DNA from: Eubacterium sp.
GTDB lineage: Bacteria > Bacillota > Clostridia > Oscillospirales > Acutalibacteraceae
Assembly (NCBI GenBank): GCA_017463985.1
Contig: JAFUEH010000020.1
Coordinates: 62,001-126,000, forward strand
Direction: 5' to 3'
Length of the DNA: 64,000 nucleotides
The first letter of the stretch is position 1. The number at the start of each line of letters is the position of its first letter. Both the position numbers and the translations under genes were made by a program. Shown here one piece after another: positions 1-8,151 of this stretch. Under the pieces are notes generated by a model. That model saw only the letters and a list, made by a program, of their open reading frames with translations. It did no database searches and was not told the DNA's origin.

Positions 1-1
1 C

Positions 2-340
2 AACACAGCATTTTCCTTTGATCTCGGCAGCAACTGTGACGTGCTGACCGGCTTCCAGAAGGCAAGAGGAATGGAGATGGCGGCACGTACGCTGTCGCCT
101 GAGATGATTGTATGCGATGAAATTGCGACGGAAGAGGAGGTCACGGCAGTGCGCGCGGCCTTTTCGTCCGGTATCCGCTTTGCGCTGTCTGTTCATGCGG
201 CAAACCGGACGGAGCTGAGCCGTAAGCCGGTCGTCCGTCAGCTGCTTGAAACCGGAGAGTTTTCGTATGTCGTATTGCTGAACCGACATACTTATCAGTA
301 CGAGATGATCGATGCGGCGGAGCTGACGGAGGCGTTATGA
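2..340 (+). CDS. spoIIIAA: Stage III sporulation protein AA (SpoIIIAA), 3' part
   Basis: C-terminal 112 residues of the ATPase that powers the SpoIIIA-SpoIIQ channel between mother cell and forespore. The frame is already open at base 2, so the Walker A region lies upstream of the window. Visible are the Walker-B-like segment MIVCDEIAT and the following region with a conserved histidine (ALSVHAANRTEL), as in the secretion-ATPase family. The gene overlaps spoIIIAB by 4 nt and heads the canonical AA-AB-AC-AD-AE-AF-AG-AH order, which supports the call more than this fragment alone. Confidence 0.9.
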   Translation, partial: NTAFSFDLGSNCDVLTGFQKARGMEMAARTLSPEMIVCDEIATEEEVTAVRAAFSSGIRFALSVHAANRTELSRKPVVRQLLETGEFSYVVLLNRHTYQYEMIDAAELTEAL

Positions 341-804
341 TGAAGGGATTCGGCGTAACGCTCCTGATGCTGTCCGGCACATTGACCGGTTTGGCGCTTT
401 GTGAAAGAATGGTTCACCGCGTCTTGATCTGCCGACGTCTCACAGCGCTTTGCCGTGAGATGCTGACAGCCATTTCTTACCGCTCGGTGTCCGTAGTACA
501 GCTGCTGGATGAGTTGCTGCGAAAGGAAGAATATCGCCGCCTCTCCTTTATTTCCTCAATGCATATCAAGCAGTGCCTGCCGGTGGCATCTCCGCTGCGC
601 AGTGAGGAGAACGAGGCGCTGTCTGCTTTTTTATATTCGCTTGGTAAAAGCGATATTCAGTCGCAAAAACGAGCAGTCTGTTCTTTTTGTGACACGTGTA
701 CTGACTGGGAAAATCACTATGCCGATCAGCTGCGTCGAAACGGCGGCCTGTGCGTCGGCTTTTGCTTTTTCAGCGCGGCGATTCTGTCGCTGATGATCAT
801 TTAA
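337..804 (+). CDS. spoIIIAB: Stage III sporulation protein AB
   Basis: A 155-residue protein with an N-terminal membrane segment (about residues 4-22), a middle rich in Arg/Glu helices and a C-terminal hydrophobic segment, the usual SpoIIIAB plan. It is thought to be an inner-membrane adaptor of the SpoIIIA channel, resembling type II secretion GspF-like parts. The ATG at 337 overlaps the spoIIIAA stop, which indicates translational coupling. The call rests on length, topology and position in the operon. Confidence 0.9.
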   Translation: MMKGFGVTLLMLSGTLTGLALCERMVHRVLICRRLTALCREMLTAISYRSVSVVQLLDELLRKEEYRRLSFISSMHIKQCLPVASPLRSEENEALSAFLYSLGKSDIQSQKRAVCSFCDTCTDWENHYADQLRRNGGLCVGFCFFSAAILSLMII

Positions 805-821
805 TGACGGAGTGAAGCAGC

Positions 822-1040
822 TTGGATATTAGCTTAATTTTTAAAATCGCGGCCATCGGTATTATCGTGGCGCTGCTGCATACGCTGCTGGTGCGCTCCG
901 GCAGAGACGATCAGGCAATGCTGGTGACGTTGGCTGGTGTGATCGTTGTGATGACGATGCTGATACCGCAGATCAGCGCGTTGTTCCGGTCTGTGCGCGA
1001 CCTGTTCGACCTGTCCTTTCGGTTAGTGCTATGGCGGTGA
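822..1040 (+). CDS. spoIIIAC: Stage III sporulation protein AC
   Basis: A small two-helix membrane protein of 72 residues, close to the family's roughly 65-68. It starts at a TTG codon preceded by a GGAG-like site near 808. Residues 5-24 and 33-50 are hydrophobic, with the short basic turn RSGRDDQA between them, typical of SpoIIIAC. Its 3' end overlaps spoIIIAD by 10 nt. It is a membrane part of the feeding-tube channel. Confidence 0.88.
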   Translation: MDISLIFKIAAIGIIVALLHTLLVRSGRDDQAMLVTLAGVIVVMTMLIPQISALFRSVRDLFDLSFRLVLWR

Positions 1041-1417
1041 TCACATTCATCGGTATCGCCGTCTGCATATTGCTCTGCGCACTGCTGATACGCGAGCAGC
1101 ACCGAGCGATCGCAGCCCTGCTGACGCTTGGCGGTGTATGCCTGCTGTTCGGCACCGCTGCGGCGGAGATCCGTACGGTTGCTGACAGGGTGCAGCAGCT
1201 GACGGCAGACGTCCCTTCGGCTGCAGAATATATTAAGCTGATGCTCAAGGTACTGGCAATCACCTTGTTAACGCAGCTCGTCAGTAATCTTTGCCGCGAT
1301 CACGGCGAAAGCGCCTTGGCTGGCGTGACAGAGCTGTGTGCCAAGGCGGTCGTCATCGTTTTAGTATTGCCGGTTTTTGAAACAGTTATAACGATTGTGA
1401 GCGGATTAATGCAATGA
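1031..1417 (+). CDS. spoIIIAD: Stage III sporulation protein AD
   Basis: A 128-residue integral membrane protein with about four hydrophobic segments, the usual SpoIIIAD size. It overlaps spoIIIAC upstream and spoIIIAE downstream (4 nt, ATGA-type junction), so the membrane subunits AC-AD-AE are likely made in coupled fashion. Identification is from topology and strict operon order. Confidence 0.9.
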   Translation: MAVITFIGIAVCILLCALLIREQHRAIAALLTLGGVCLLFGTAAAEIRTVADRVQQLTADVPSAAEYIKLMLKVLAITLLTQLVSNLCRDHGESALAGVTELCAKAVVIVLVLPVFETVITIVSGLMQ

Positions 1418-2547
1418 AAAAACGGTTCATCGCTGCGCTGGTACTGCTTGTGCTCTTGTTTGTGCCTTTCGTAGCCTTGGCGGAGGAGCCGCCTTATGAC
1501 GAGGAGCGTTACGGGGAGCTGCTGTCAGCTTATGATTTGTCTGCTTTTGAGGAGGAGCTGGACAGCGATACTTATGATATGCTGCAGTCGCTTGGCCTGT
1601 TGGATTTTTCTTATGAATCACTGTCCGGCTTACAACCGGACGCCGTGCTGACGTTGCTCCGCGACCTGATCGCTGAGAAAATCAGGTCGCCGCTGGGCAG
1701 TGTTTCGGCGCTGTTGATCTTTATCGTGCTGTCCGCACTGTTTAGCAGCCTTGGCAGCGAAGAAAGCAGCATGACGCCGCTGTATTCGACTGTTTCTGCG
1801 CTGGTGATCGCTGCGGTGTTGATCGTAAAGCTCAGTCCTGCTGTCAGCCTGGCCGCTACGGCAATCGGTGTAGCGGCTGATTTTATTTATGCGTTTATGC
1901 CGATGTTTGTGACGATTGTGATCGCCGGCGGCGGTGTGACAACAGGGTTTGCTACCAACGCCATGCTCCTGATGCTTTCACAGGGACTGTCCGTGCTGGC
2001 GTCGCAGCTGTTTATGCCGCTGACCAACTGCTTTCTGGCGATAGGAATCTGTTCTTCGTTAAAGAGCGACCTGCGCCTTGACGGTGTAACCCGTGCGATC
2101 AAGCAGGGTCTTACCGGTCTGTTGTCGTTTACTGCAGGCTCGTTTGTCGCAGTACTATCGCTGAAAACAGCGGTTGCCTCCCGAGCGGACAGACTCGGCG
2201 TGCGTTCGCTGCGCTTGGTAATTAATTCGGTAGTGCCGGTGGTGGGCAGTGCGCTGAGCGAGGGCTTGCTGTCGATTGAGAGCTATGCGTCGTTGATCAA
2301 AAGCAGCGTCGGTATCGTCGGCATCGCTGCCGTGACCTTGGTGTTTTTACCGTCCTTGGTGGAGTTGCTGCTGTGGCGTGCAGTACTTCGTCTGGCAGGC
2401 ATTCTTTGTACTGTTTTCGATGATCAGAATGTATCGGGTGTCCTGAATGTGTTTGCCGATACGGTACTGCTGATCAACGTAGTGCTGATTGTGTCGGCGC
2501 TGACGACGGTCATCACCATCGGGATTTTAATTGCGGCAGGAGGCTGA
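1414..2547 (+). CDS. spoIIIAE: Stage III sporulation protein AE
   Basis: A 377-residue polytopic membrane protein. It begins with a cleavable signal sequence (basic start, hydrophobic core, FVALAEE), then an acidic extracytoplasmic stretch rich in Tyr/Glu, then multiple membrane helices. Glycine-rich turns such as VIAGGGVTTG are conserved in SpoIIIAE. It is probably the main membrane platform of the SpoIIIA complex, engulfment-membrane side. Length and position match the family. Confidence 0.93.
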   Translation: MKKRFIAALVLLVLLFVPFVALAEEPPYDEERYGELLSAYDLSAFEEELDSDTYDMLQSLGLLDFSYESLSGLQPDAVLTLLRDLIAEKIRSPLGSVSALLIFIVLSALFSSLGSEESSMTPLYSTVSALVIAAVLIVKLSPAVSLAATAIGVAADFIYAFMPMFVTIVIAGGGVTTGFATNAMLLMLSQGLSVLASQLFMPLTNCFLAIGICSSLKSDLRLDGVTRAIKQGLTGLLSFTAGSFVAVLSLKTAVASRADRLGVRSLRLVINSVVPVVGSALSEGLLSIESYASLIKSSVGIVGIAAVTLVFLPSLVELLLWRAVLRLAGILCTVFDDQNVSGVLNVFADTVLLINVVLIVSALTTVITIGILIAAGG

Positions 2548-2548
2548 C

Positions 2549-2998
2549 ATGGATTTTTTAAAGGAATGGACGTTTTGCGTTTGCTGTTCGCTGGTGGCGG
2601 CAATGATCCTGTCCCTGCTGGCGCCGGGCGGCCGGATGAAGCGGTTTTATAAAGTATTGCTGTCGCTGTTTATTTTTCTTTCTTTTCTTTATCCGCTGCG
2701 TGATTTCAAGGGGATCTCACTGAACGCAGCGCATTTCTTTTCACAGGAAGAGGCGGAGGCTTCGCAGGAGAACAGCTTTCAGCAGCTGGCTGACAGGCAG
2801 ATTGCGACTCTCCTGACAGAAAACGGTGTCGTCGGCGCTTCTGTTACCTGCCGTGCTGAGGTGGATTATGACACCGGAGAGGTATGGCTGCAAGAGGTAC
2901 AGGTTGCCGTTCCTGACGGCGTAGATACAGATTTCGTTCAGCGTTTGCTGCAGGAACAGCTCGGCATAGAGGCTAGGGTGATTCATCTTGGAGAATAA
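2549..2998 (+). CDS. spoIIIAF: Stage III sporulation protein AF
   Basis: 149 residues from the ATG at 2549, chosen over an upstream TTG at 2531 because GGCAGGAGG sits just before it. Two N-terminal membrane helices (about 10-28 and 37-54) are followed by a soluble domain with the ring-building-motif plan shared with SpoIIIAG and SpoIIIAH. The stop overlaps the TTG start of spoIIIAG. Confidence 0.9.
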   Translation: MDFLKEWTFCVCCSLVAAMILSLLAPGGRMKRFYKVLLSLFIFLSFLYPLRDFKGISLNAAHFFSQEEAEASQENSFQQLADRQIATLLTENGVVGASVTCRAEVDYDTGEVWLQEVQVAVPDGVDTDFVQRLLQEQLGIEARVIHLGE

Positions 2999-3527
2999 GA
3001 TCAGAGAAGGGCTGACGGCGCTTTCCAAAAAATTGTCAGGGTATGATAAGCGCGTCAAGGTGCTCGTAGCGCTCGGCCTTGTCGGTATGCTGTTGGTGCT
3101 GCTCAGCGAGGCGCTGCCGGCAAAATCAGAGCCGTCACCGTCTGCCAGCGACGGCAGCTATACCTACCAGGACTATGTGTCTTCGCTGGAGGAAAGCACA
3201 GAGACGCTGATTGGTGCTATTGACGGCGTCGGTCGCTGTCGTGTAATGATCACGCTGAAGGGCGGTACAGAAAATATCTATGCGAAAAATTCGGACGAAA
3301 ACAGGAACGAAGGTTCTTATTCCGGACGGTATGAATATGTATTATATGACGGAGCCAGCGGTGAAGAGCCGCTGCTTTTGAAGGAGTATTTACCGGCGGT
3401 GCAGGGCGTTGCCGTTGTGTGCGACGGCGCTGATAACAGCGCGGTACGCGCCTGTGTGACGGAGACTGTCAGCGCGCTGTTTGATATATCTGTTTCCAAG
3501 GTCAGTGTAACAAAATATAAAAGCTAG
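2988..3527 (+). CDS. spoIIIAG: Stage III sporulation protein AG
   Basis: 179 residues beginning at a TTG codon that overlaps the spoIIIAF stop. One membrane helix (about 24-42) is followed by a Ser/Pro-rich linker and a ring-building-motif domain (from about residue 58: ETLIGAIDGVGRCRVMITLKGG). In Bacillus subtilis SpoIIIAG forms a large ring in the channel. The sequence ends one nucleotide into the spoIIIAH leader region. Confidence 0.9.
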   Translation: MENKIREGLTALSKKLSGYDKRVKVLVALGLVGMLLVLLSEALPAKSEPSPSASDGSYTYQDYVSSLEESTETLIGAIDGVGRCRVMITLKGGTENIYAKNSDENRNEGSYSGRYEYVLYDGASGEEPLLLKEYLPAVQGVAVVCDGADNSAVRACVTETVSALFDISVSKVSVTKYKS

Positions 3528-3538
3528 TGGTGATCATC

Positions 3539-4342
3539 ATGAAATTCAGAAAAAAAGAGCTCAACAATCTCAGCGAAGCCGCTGAGCAGCCGGAAATGAA
3601 AAGTGAGGCGGAACGTGCCTTTGAGGAAGCGGCTGCAGCAGTAACAGCGTCCGAACAGGAAAGCGGCAAAAAAAGTCTGCGTGAAGCGCGTCGGGCTTTG
3701 GCTGCGGAGGACGAAAGGCTGTTGGAGGAAAAGGCGGAGCAGGAAACAAAACACGATCCTGCTGTCGCTGCTACTGCTGACTTTATGAAAAAGTCGAAAG
3801 TCAAGCGCCGTCGCTTAGCTGTTGCCGCGTTTGTACTGCTATTGGGCGTCGGAATCATGGGTAACTGGTATTTTGAGAATTCCGATTTTGCCGGTTCCGT
3901 GAAGCCGCTGATTACCGGTTCAGAGACAAAAACACTCGGTGAGGCGGAATACGTTGACGCTACGACAGCACAGCCGGTAAACAGTGAGAACGAATATTTC
4001 TCTACTGCGCGGCTGGAACGTGAGAGCGCACGCGACGAGGCGCTGGAGCAGCTGCAGGCCGTGGTTGATTCACCGGACGAAACCGCAGAAGCGAAGCAAA
4101 CCGCCACGGAAGCGATTACACGGTTGTCCAATTATATCAGTGTTGAAAATAAAATTGAAACACTGATTGCCGCCAAAGGCGTACAGCACTGCTTGGCGGT
4201 CGTCAGTGCGGACGGCGTTAAAGTGGATATTATTGTGGACGCAGAGGAGCTGACGGACGACCTGGTGCTGCAGATCAAGGAAATTGCGATACAGCAGCTT
4301 GGCTGTGCCTTCGACGCGGTGACGATCATCAACTCTAATTAG
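3539..4342 (+). CDS. spoIIIAH: Stage III sporulation protein AH (SpoIIIAH-like)
   Basis: 267 residues from the ATG at 3539, with GGTGA 5 nt upstream. GTG codons at 3527 and 3530 are in frame but less likely. A long charged Ala/Glu-rich N-terminal cytoplasmic stretch precedes one membrane helix (about residues 98-115). A YscJ/FliF-like ring-building domain follows, ending in the typical EIAIQQLGCAFDAVTI segment. SpoIIIAH binds SpoIIQ across the intermembrane space. The N-terminal stretch is longer than in Bacillus. It is the last gene of the operon. Confidence 0.88.
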   Translation: MKFRKKELNNLSEAAEQPEMKSEAERAFEEAAAAVTASEQESGKKSLREARRALAAEDERLLEEKAEQETKHDPAVAATADFMKKSKVKRRRLAVAAFVLLLGVGIMGNWYFENSDFAGSVKPLITGSETKTLGEAEYVDATTAQPVNSENEYFSTARLERESARDEALEQLQAVVDSPDETAEAKQTATEAITRLSNYISVENKIETLIAAKGVQHCLAVVSADGVKVDIIVDAEELTDDLVLQIKEIAIQQLGCAFDAVTIINSN

Positions 4343-4360
4343 TGTTTATGCAATTAACTC

Positions 4361-4389
4361 TTGTATATTTATAAGTTTTATGCTATAAT
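4361..4389 (+). promoter_or_regulatory. Promoter of the nusB-recN operon
   Basis: TTGTAT at 4361-4366, 17-nt spacer, TATAAT at 4384-4389 with an extended TG just before it. It lies after the spoIIIAH stop and about 105 nt before nusB, so the housekeeping genes are uncoupled from the sporulation operon. A terminator hairpin follows it directly. Confidence 0.8.
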
Positions 4390-4443
4390 GTTCAAAACAG
4401 TTCAGTCAGAGTTCATTGCACCTATTCAACTTAAAAGCGATTG

Positions 4444-4476
4444 ATACCGGCTGATTGTTGACAGCCGGTATTTTTT
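4444..4476 (+). terminator. Leader terminator or attenuator before nusB
   Basis: A perfect 10-bp stem (ATACCGGCTG / CAGCCGGTAT, 8-nt loop) is followed by a T-run. It lies downstream of the promoter at 4361 but upstream of nusB, so it would stop that transcript about 80 nt after its start unless read through. It may also end spoIIIA transcripts. Confidence 0.8.
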
Positions 4477-4495
4477 CTGTAAAAGGACTTTTATT

Positions 4496-4888
4496 ATGAG
4501 AAGAACAAAACAAAGAGAGCAAGCATTTTTCCTGATTTTTGAAGAACAGTTCAGCGGCGGTGAGCCTGCGGAGGCTGTACAGCTGTACAGTGAAAACGTG
4601 GAAGAGCTTGGCGAATATGCCGTGGCGCTGTTTCAGGGCGTATGTGCTAACCGTGAGGCCATTGACGAAATCATTGCTGCCAATTTAAAGGGCTGGAAGC
4701 TGTACCGCGTTTCTAAGGTGAATTTGTCTATCCTGCGCCTGGCTGTTTATGAAATTTTCTATGACAGCGAAATTCCCGATTCCGTTGCGATCAACGAAGC
4801 GGTGGAGCTGGCGAAAAAGTACTCCGGACCGGAGGACAGCGGTTTTATTAACGGGGTGCTCGGCGCCGTTGTCAGGGGCAAGGAATAA
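4496..4888 (+). CDS. nusB: Transcription antitermination factor NusB
   Basis: A 130-residue all-helical RNA-binding protein of normal NusB length. It shows the N-terminal MRRTKQREQAFFLIF start, the central YRVSKVNLSILRLAVYE helix and the conserved C-terminal SVAINEAVELAKKYS...FINGVLG segment. With NusE it binds boxA during rRNA transcription. AAAGGA lies 9 nt before the ATG. It is the first gene of a long operon and overlaps the next gene by 1 nt. A terminator immediately upstream could adjust its expression. Confidence 0.95.
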   Translation: MRRTKQREQAFFLIFEEQFSGGEPAEAVQLYSENVEELGEYAVALFQGVCANREAIDEIIAANLKGWKLYRVSKVNLSILRLAVYEIFYDSEIPDSVAINEAVELAKKYSGPEDSGFINGVLGAVVRGKE

Positions 4889-5814
4889 TGTATATCGGCT
4901 TTGATACCAGTAATTATACTACCTCTGTTGCCGCCTTTGACGGTCAGAGGATCATTCAATATAAGAAGATGCTGACGGTGAAGTCGGGCGAAAAAGGCCT
5001 GCGCCAAAGCGAAGCAGTCTTTCAGCATACGGTGAATTTGCCGGCGTTGGTAGCACAGCTGCCGGAGGAAGCGGTTCGGGCGGTCGGCGTCAGCGCTCGT
5101 CCGCGCAACGCAGAGGGCAGCTATATGCCTTGCTTTTTAGTCGGTAAGGGCGTTGCGGCTGCTTATGCAAAGGGTGCCGGCGCGAGGCTCTATACGACCT
5201 CGCATCAGGTTGGCCATATTTTGGCGGCGCTATATTCCTGCGACAAGCTTTCTCTCCTGCAGCATCCGTTTTTGGCGCTGCATCTCAGCGGCGGCACCAC
5301 GGAGGTGCTGCTGGTGCAGCCCGATGCCGAGGCGGTGCTGCGAGCAGAAAAGGTAGCGGAAAGCCTTGATTTGAAAGCGGGACAAGCTATTGACCGTGCC
5401 GGTGTCATGCTCGGCCTGCCGTTTCCTTGCGGTAAGGCGCTGGACGCGCTTTCGCTGCAGGCGACGGCCGAATATAAGATAAAGCCCTCTATGAAGGGCT
5501 GCTGCTGTTCACTTTCCGGTGTGGAAAATAAGGCAAAGAAGCTGTTGGAAACCGGCGAAAGCAACGAAAATATCGCCGCCTTTGTACTGCGCAGCGTGTG
5601 CGTCAGCGTGGACGCTATGCTGCAGGCTGTGCGAGAGCAGTACGGGGACCTGCCTGTCGTTTTTTCAGGCGGTGTGTCCTCTAATACAATGCTGCGCCGT
5701 CAGTATGAGGGCGCCCCGGCGGTCTATTTTGCCGCACCGGAATACTCGCTTGATAATGCTGCCGGCTGCGCTGTATATGCTTATCTGAAGGAACAAGAAT
5801 TATGCCGATCCTGA
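4888..5814 (+). CDS. TsaD/Kae1-like (peptidase M22 family) paralogue
   Basis: A 308-residue ASKHA-fold protein related to TsaD, the tRNA threonylcarbamoyladenosine enzyme, but shorter. The N-terminal GFDTSNYTTSVA, the metal-site HQVGH pair (about residues 110-114) and FSGGVSSN near the C-terminus are visible. The usual SGGHT loop reads SGGTT. The motif losses and location between nusB and xseA suggest a lineage-specific paralogue, not the main TsaD. Its biochemical role is unknown. It overlaps nusB by 1 nt and xseA by 13 nt. Confidence 0.8.
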   Translation: MYIGFDTSNYTTSVAAFDGQRIIQYKKMLTVKSGEKGLRQSEAVFQHTVNLPALVAQLPEEAVRAVGVSARPRNAEGSYMPCFLVGKGVAAAYAKGAGARLYTTSHQVGHILAALYSCDKLSLLQHPFLALHLSGGTTEVLLVQPDAEAVLRAEKVAESLDLKAGQAIDRAGVMLGLPFPCGKALDALSLQATAEYKIKPSMKGCCCSLSGVENKAKKLLETGESNENIAAFVLRSVCVSVDAMLQAVREQYGDLPVVFSGGVSSNTMLRRQYEGAPAVYFAAPEYSLDNAAGCAVYAYLKEQELCRS

Positions 5815-7007
5815 CTGTATCGCAAATTAACCGATTTATCAAACAAAGCCTGAACGAGATACCGCAACTGAAGAACCTGTATATCACCGGCGAAATATCG
5901 AATTATAAGCTGCATTATCAGAGCGGACATGTATACTTCACCTTAAAGGATGAAAAAAGCCAGCTCAGCTGCGTCATGTTCCGCGCTTATGCTTCCCGTT
6001 TGCCGTTTCGGCCGGAAAGCGGTATGAAGGTGCTGTGCCGCGGCACGGTGGATCTATTCGAGTCCGGCGGTCAGGTACAGCTTTATGTACACGAGATGCA
6101 GCCGCAGGGCGTCGGCGCTTTGCAGCTCTCCTTTGAACAGCTGAAGGAAAAGCTGCAACGGCAGGGACTGTTTGATACAAGTCATAAAAAAAGCATTCCG
6201 CTCTATCCCAAGGCGATCGGTGTTGCAACGTCCGATACCGGCGCCGCGGTGGAGGATATTAAAAATATATTGAACAGACGTTTTCCGCTGTGTGAGGTGA
6301 TCCTTGTGCCGACGGTAGTGCAGGGTGCAGCCGCGCCGGCTGACATTGTCCGTTCGCTGGCGTTGCTGGACAGCTTGCCGCAGGTGGAAACGATCATCGT
6401 CGGCAGGGGCGGCGGCTCGCTCGAGGATCTTGCCGCTTTTAATACGGAAGCGGTGGCAATGGCTGTTTATCAGTGCCAAACGCCTGTGATTTCTGCCGTC
6501 GGGCATGAAACGGATTATACAATATGCGATTTTGTGGCTGACCTGCGCGCACCGACGCCGAGCGCTGCTGCAGAGCTTGCGGTGCCTGACTGTCATGAGG
6601 AGATGGCGAGACTGCGTGCGGCGGCTGCCGGTATGAAGCAGCTGCTCACAGCCCGTCTGAACAGAGAAGAGGAGCGGCTGACTGCTGTCAGAGAAAGCTC
6701 CGTTCTGTCCGATGCAGGCGCTTACTTCCTACAGCATGAAACACGGCTGCAAGAGAGGTATCAACAGCTGACCGACCGTTATCAGGCAGTGCTATCCGCT
6801 AAGGAAAACGCGTTACGTGAACAGGCGGCGGCGCTGCACGCGCTTAGTCCGCTGGCGGTGCTGGGGCGCGGCTATGCGATTGCACGGCACGACGGCAGCG
6901 TGATCAGCGACGCACAGCAGGTAGCGCCCGGAGACAGCCTTGAAATTGTACTGTCGAGGGGCAGTCTGAAAGCACAGATCACAGAGGTGAACAGAGATGA
7001 ACAGTAA
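5802..7007 (+). CDS. xseA: Exodeoxyribonuclease VII large subunit
   Basis: 401 residues with an N-terminal OB-fold (YITGEISNYKLHYQSGHVYFTLKD), a central catalytic domain (ATSDTGAAVEDI, IVGRGGGSLEDLAAFN, AVGHETDYTICDFVADLRAPTPSAAAE) and a coiled-coil C-terminal part ending in LGRGYAIA. With XseB it degrades single-stranded DNA. The start overlaps the previous gene and the stop overlaps xseB by 11 nt. Confidence 0.95.
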   Translation: MPILTVSQINRFIKQSLNEIPQLKNLYITGEISNYKLHYQSGHVYFTLKDEKSQLSCVMFRAYASRLPFRPESGMKVLCRGTVDLFESGGQVQLYVHEMQPQGVGALQLSFEQLKEKLQRQGLFDTSHKKSIPLYPKAIGVATSDTGAAVEDIKNILNRRFPLCEVILVPTVVQGAAAPADIVRSLALLDSLPQVETIIVGRGGGSLEDLAAFNTEAVAMAVYQCQTPVISAVGHETDYTICDFVADLRAPTPSAAAELAVPDCHEEMARLRAAAAGMKQLLTARLNREEERLTAVRESSVLSDAGAYFLQHETRLQERYQQLTDRYQAVLSAKENALREQAAALHALSPLAVLGRGYAIARHDGSVISDAQQVAPGDSLEIVLSRGSLKAQITEVNRDEQ

Positions 7008-7182
7008 TTTGACTTATGAAGAGGCAGTGACAAGGCTGAATGAAATTGTTGCTGCACTGGAGAAAAACGATGTTTCGCTGGACGAGGCGCTCGCCCTGTT
7101 TGAGGAGGGAACAGCGCTGACGGCCTTTTGTACGGAAAAGCTGACGCAGGCGAAGCAAAAAATTACAGAAATAGATAAGTAA
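6997..7182 (+). CDS. xseB: Exodeoxyribonuclease VII small subunit
   Basis: 61 residues with the family's helical pattern (YEEAVTRLNEIVAALEKNDVS followed by LDEALALFEEGTAL). It forms the small subunit that coats the XseA coiled coil. The start lies inside the xseA 3' end, and GAGG precedes it by a normal spacing. The length is slightly short but within the family range. Confidence 0.93.
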   Translation: MNSNLTYEEAVTRLNEIVAALEKNDVSLDEALALFEEGTALTAFCTEKLTQAKQKITEIDK

Positions 7183-7233
7183 CAGCCTTTCGCTGTTCCA
7201 TCATATCCCGGCAAAATCATTAGAGGAATCATT

Positions 7234-8121
7234 ATGTTAACTGCAGAATTTGAAAGAATTATGAAATCCTATACTGACCGGATCAACGGCGCGCTGACAG
7301 ATTATCTGCCGATCGCCAAGGACGGTCAACGCAGCGTGGTGAAGGCTATGCGCTATTCGCTGCAAAACGGCGGTAAGCGCCTTCGTCCAATCCTGACGCT
7401 GGAATTTTGTAAAATGTGCGGCGGCAAGCCTGAGCAGGCGATGCCGTTCGCTTGTGCGATTGAAATGGTGCATACCTACTCGCTGATCCACGACGATCTG
7501 CCGTGTATGGACGATGACGATATGCGCCGCGGTAATCCTTCCTGCCATAAGATGTTCGGTGAGGCAACCGCGCTGCTCGCCGGCGACGCCCTGCTGACGC
7601 ACGCTTTCGAAGCGGCTGCTTCAGCGGACCTTCCAGACGCACGTCTTACGGCGGCTGTGTCGCTGCTGGCGCAGAATGCCGGCGTGGGCGGCATGATCGG
7701 CGGTCAGGTGCTGGATTTGCTGTATGAAACAAAGGCGGAGCCTACTGTCAGCGATCTGCTCACGGTGCATAAAATGAAAACGGGCGCCCTGATTTCCGCC
7801 GCTTGCCTGCTGGGCTGTATCGCAGCCGGTGCAGACGATGAAAAGCTGCTGGCTGCTTCAAAATTTGCTTATAATCTCGGCATTGCTTTCCAGATCAAGG
7901 ACGATCTGCTGGATGTGCTCGGTGATGAAGAAAAGCTCGGCAAGCCCGTCGGCTCTGACGCACAAAATGATAAAACGACGTATGTGACGATGGTCGGTGC
8001 GAAAAAGGCGCAAAAGGACGTAGAGCTGCTGACCGAACGCGCTGTCAGCTGCTTGAGCGCTTTCGACGATACAGAGTTTACTAAGGAACTGGCGAATTAC
8101 CTGATCTCCCGCGAAAGCTGA
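7234..8121 (+). CDS. ispA: Polyprenyl synthetase (farnesyl diphosphate synthase type)
   Basis: 295 residues of the trans-prenyltransferase family. The first Asp-rich motif (DDLPCMDDDDMRRG, about residues 87-100), GGKRLRP near residue 48, and the second Asp-rich motif FQIKDDLLD near 220 are intact. It condenses IPP with DMAPP/GPP and feeds undecaprenyl and quinone-type precursors. It is next to dxs, so two isoprenoid steps are in one operon. The exact chain length is inferred from family resemblance. Confidence 0.93.
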   Translation: MLTAEFERIMKSYTDRINGALTDYLPIAKDGQRSVVKAMRYSLQNGGKRLRPILTLEFCKMCGGKPEQAMPFACAIEMVHTYSLIHDDLPCMDDDDMRRGNPSCHKMFGEATALLAGDALLTHAFEAAASADLPDARLTAAVSLLAQNAGVGGMIGGQVLDLLYETKAEPTVSDLLTVHKMKTGALISAACLLGCIAAGADDEKLLAASKFAYNLGIAFQIKDDLLDVLGDEEKLGKPVGSDAQNDKTTYVTMVGAKKAQKDVELLTERAVSCLSAFDDTEFTKELANYLISRES

Positions 8122-8151
8122 GACAGAAAGCGGTGACGAAAGAGAAGGCTT

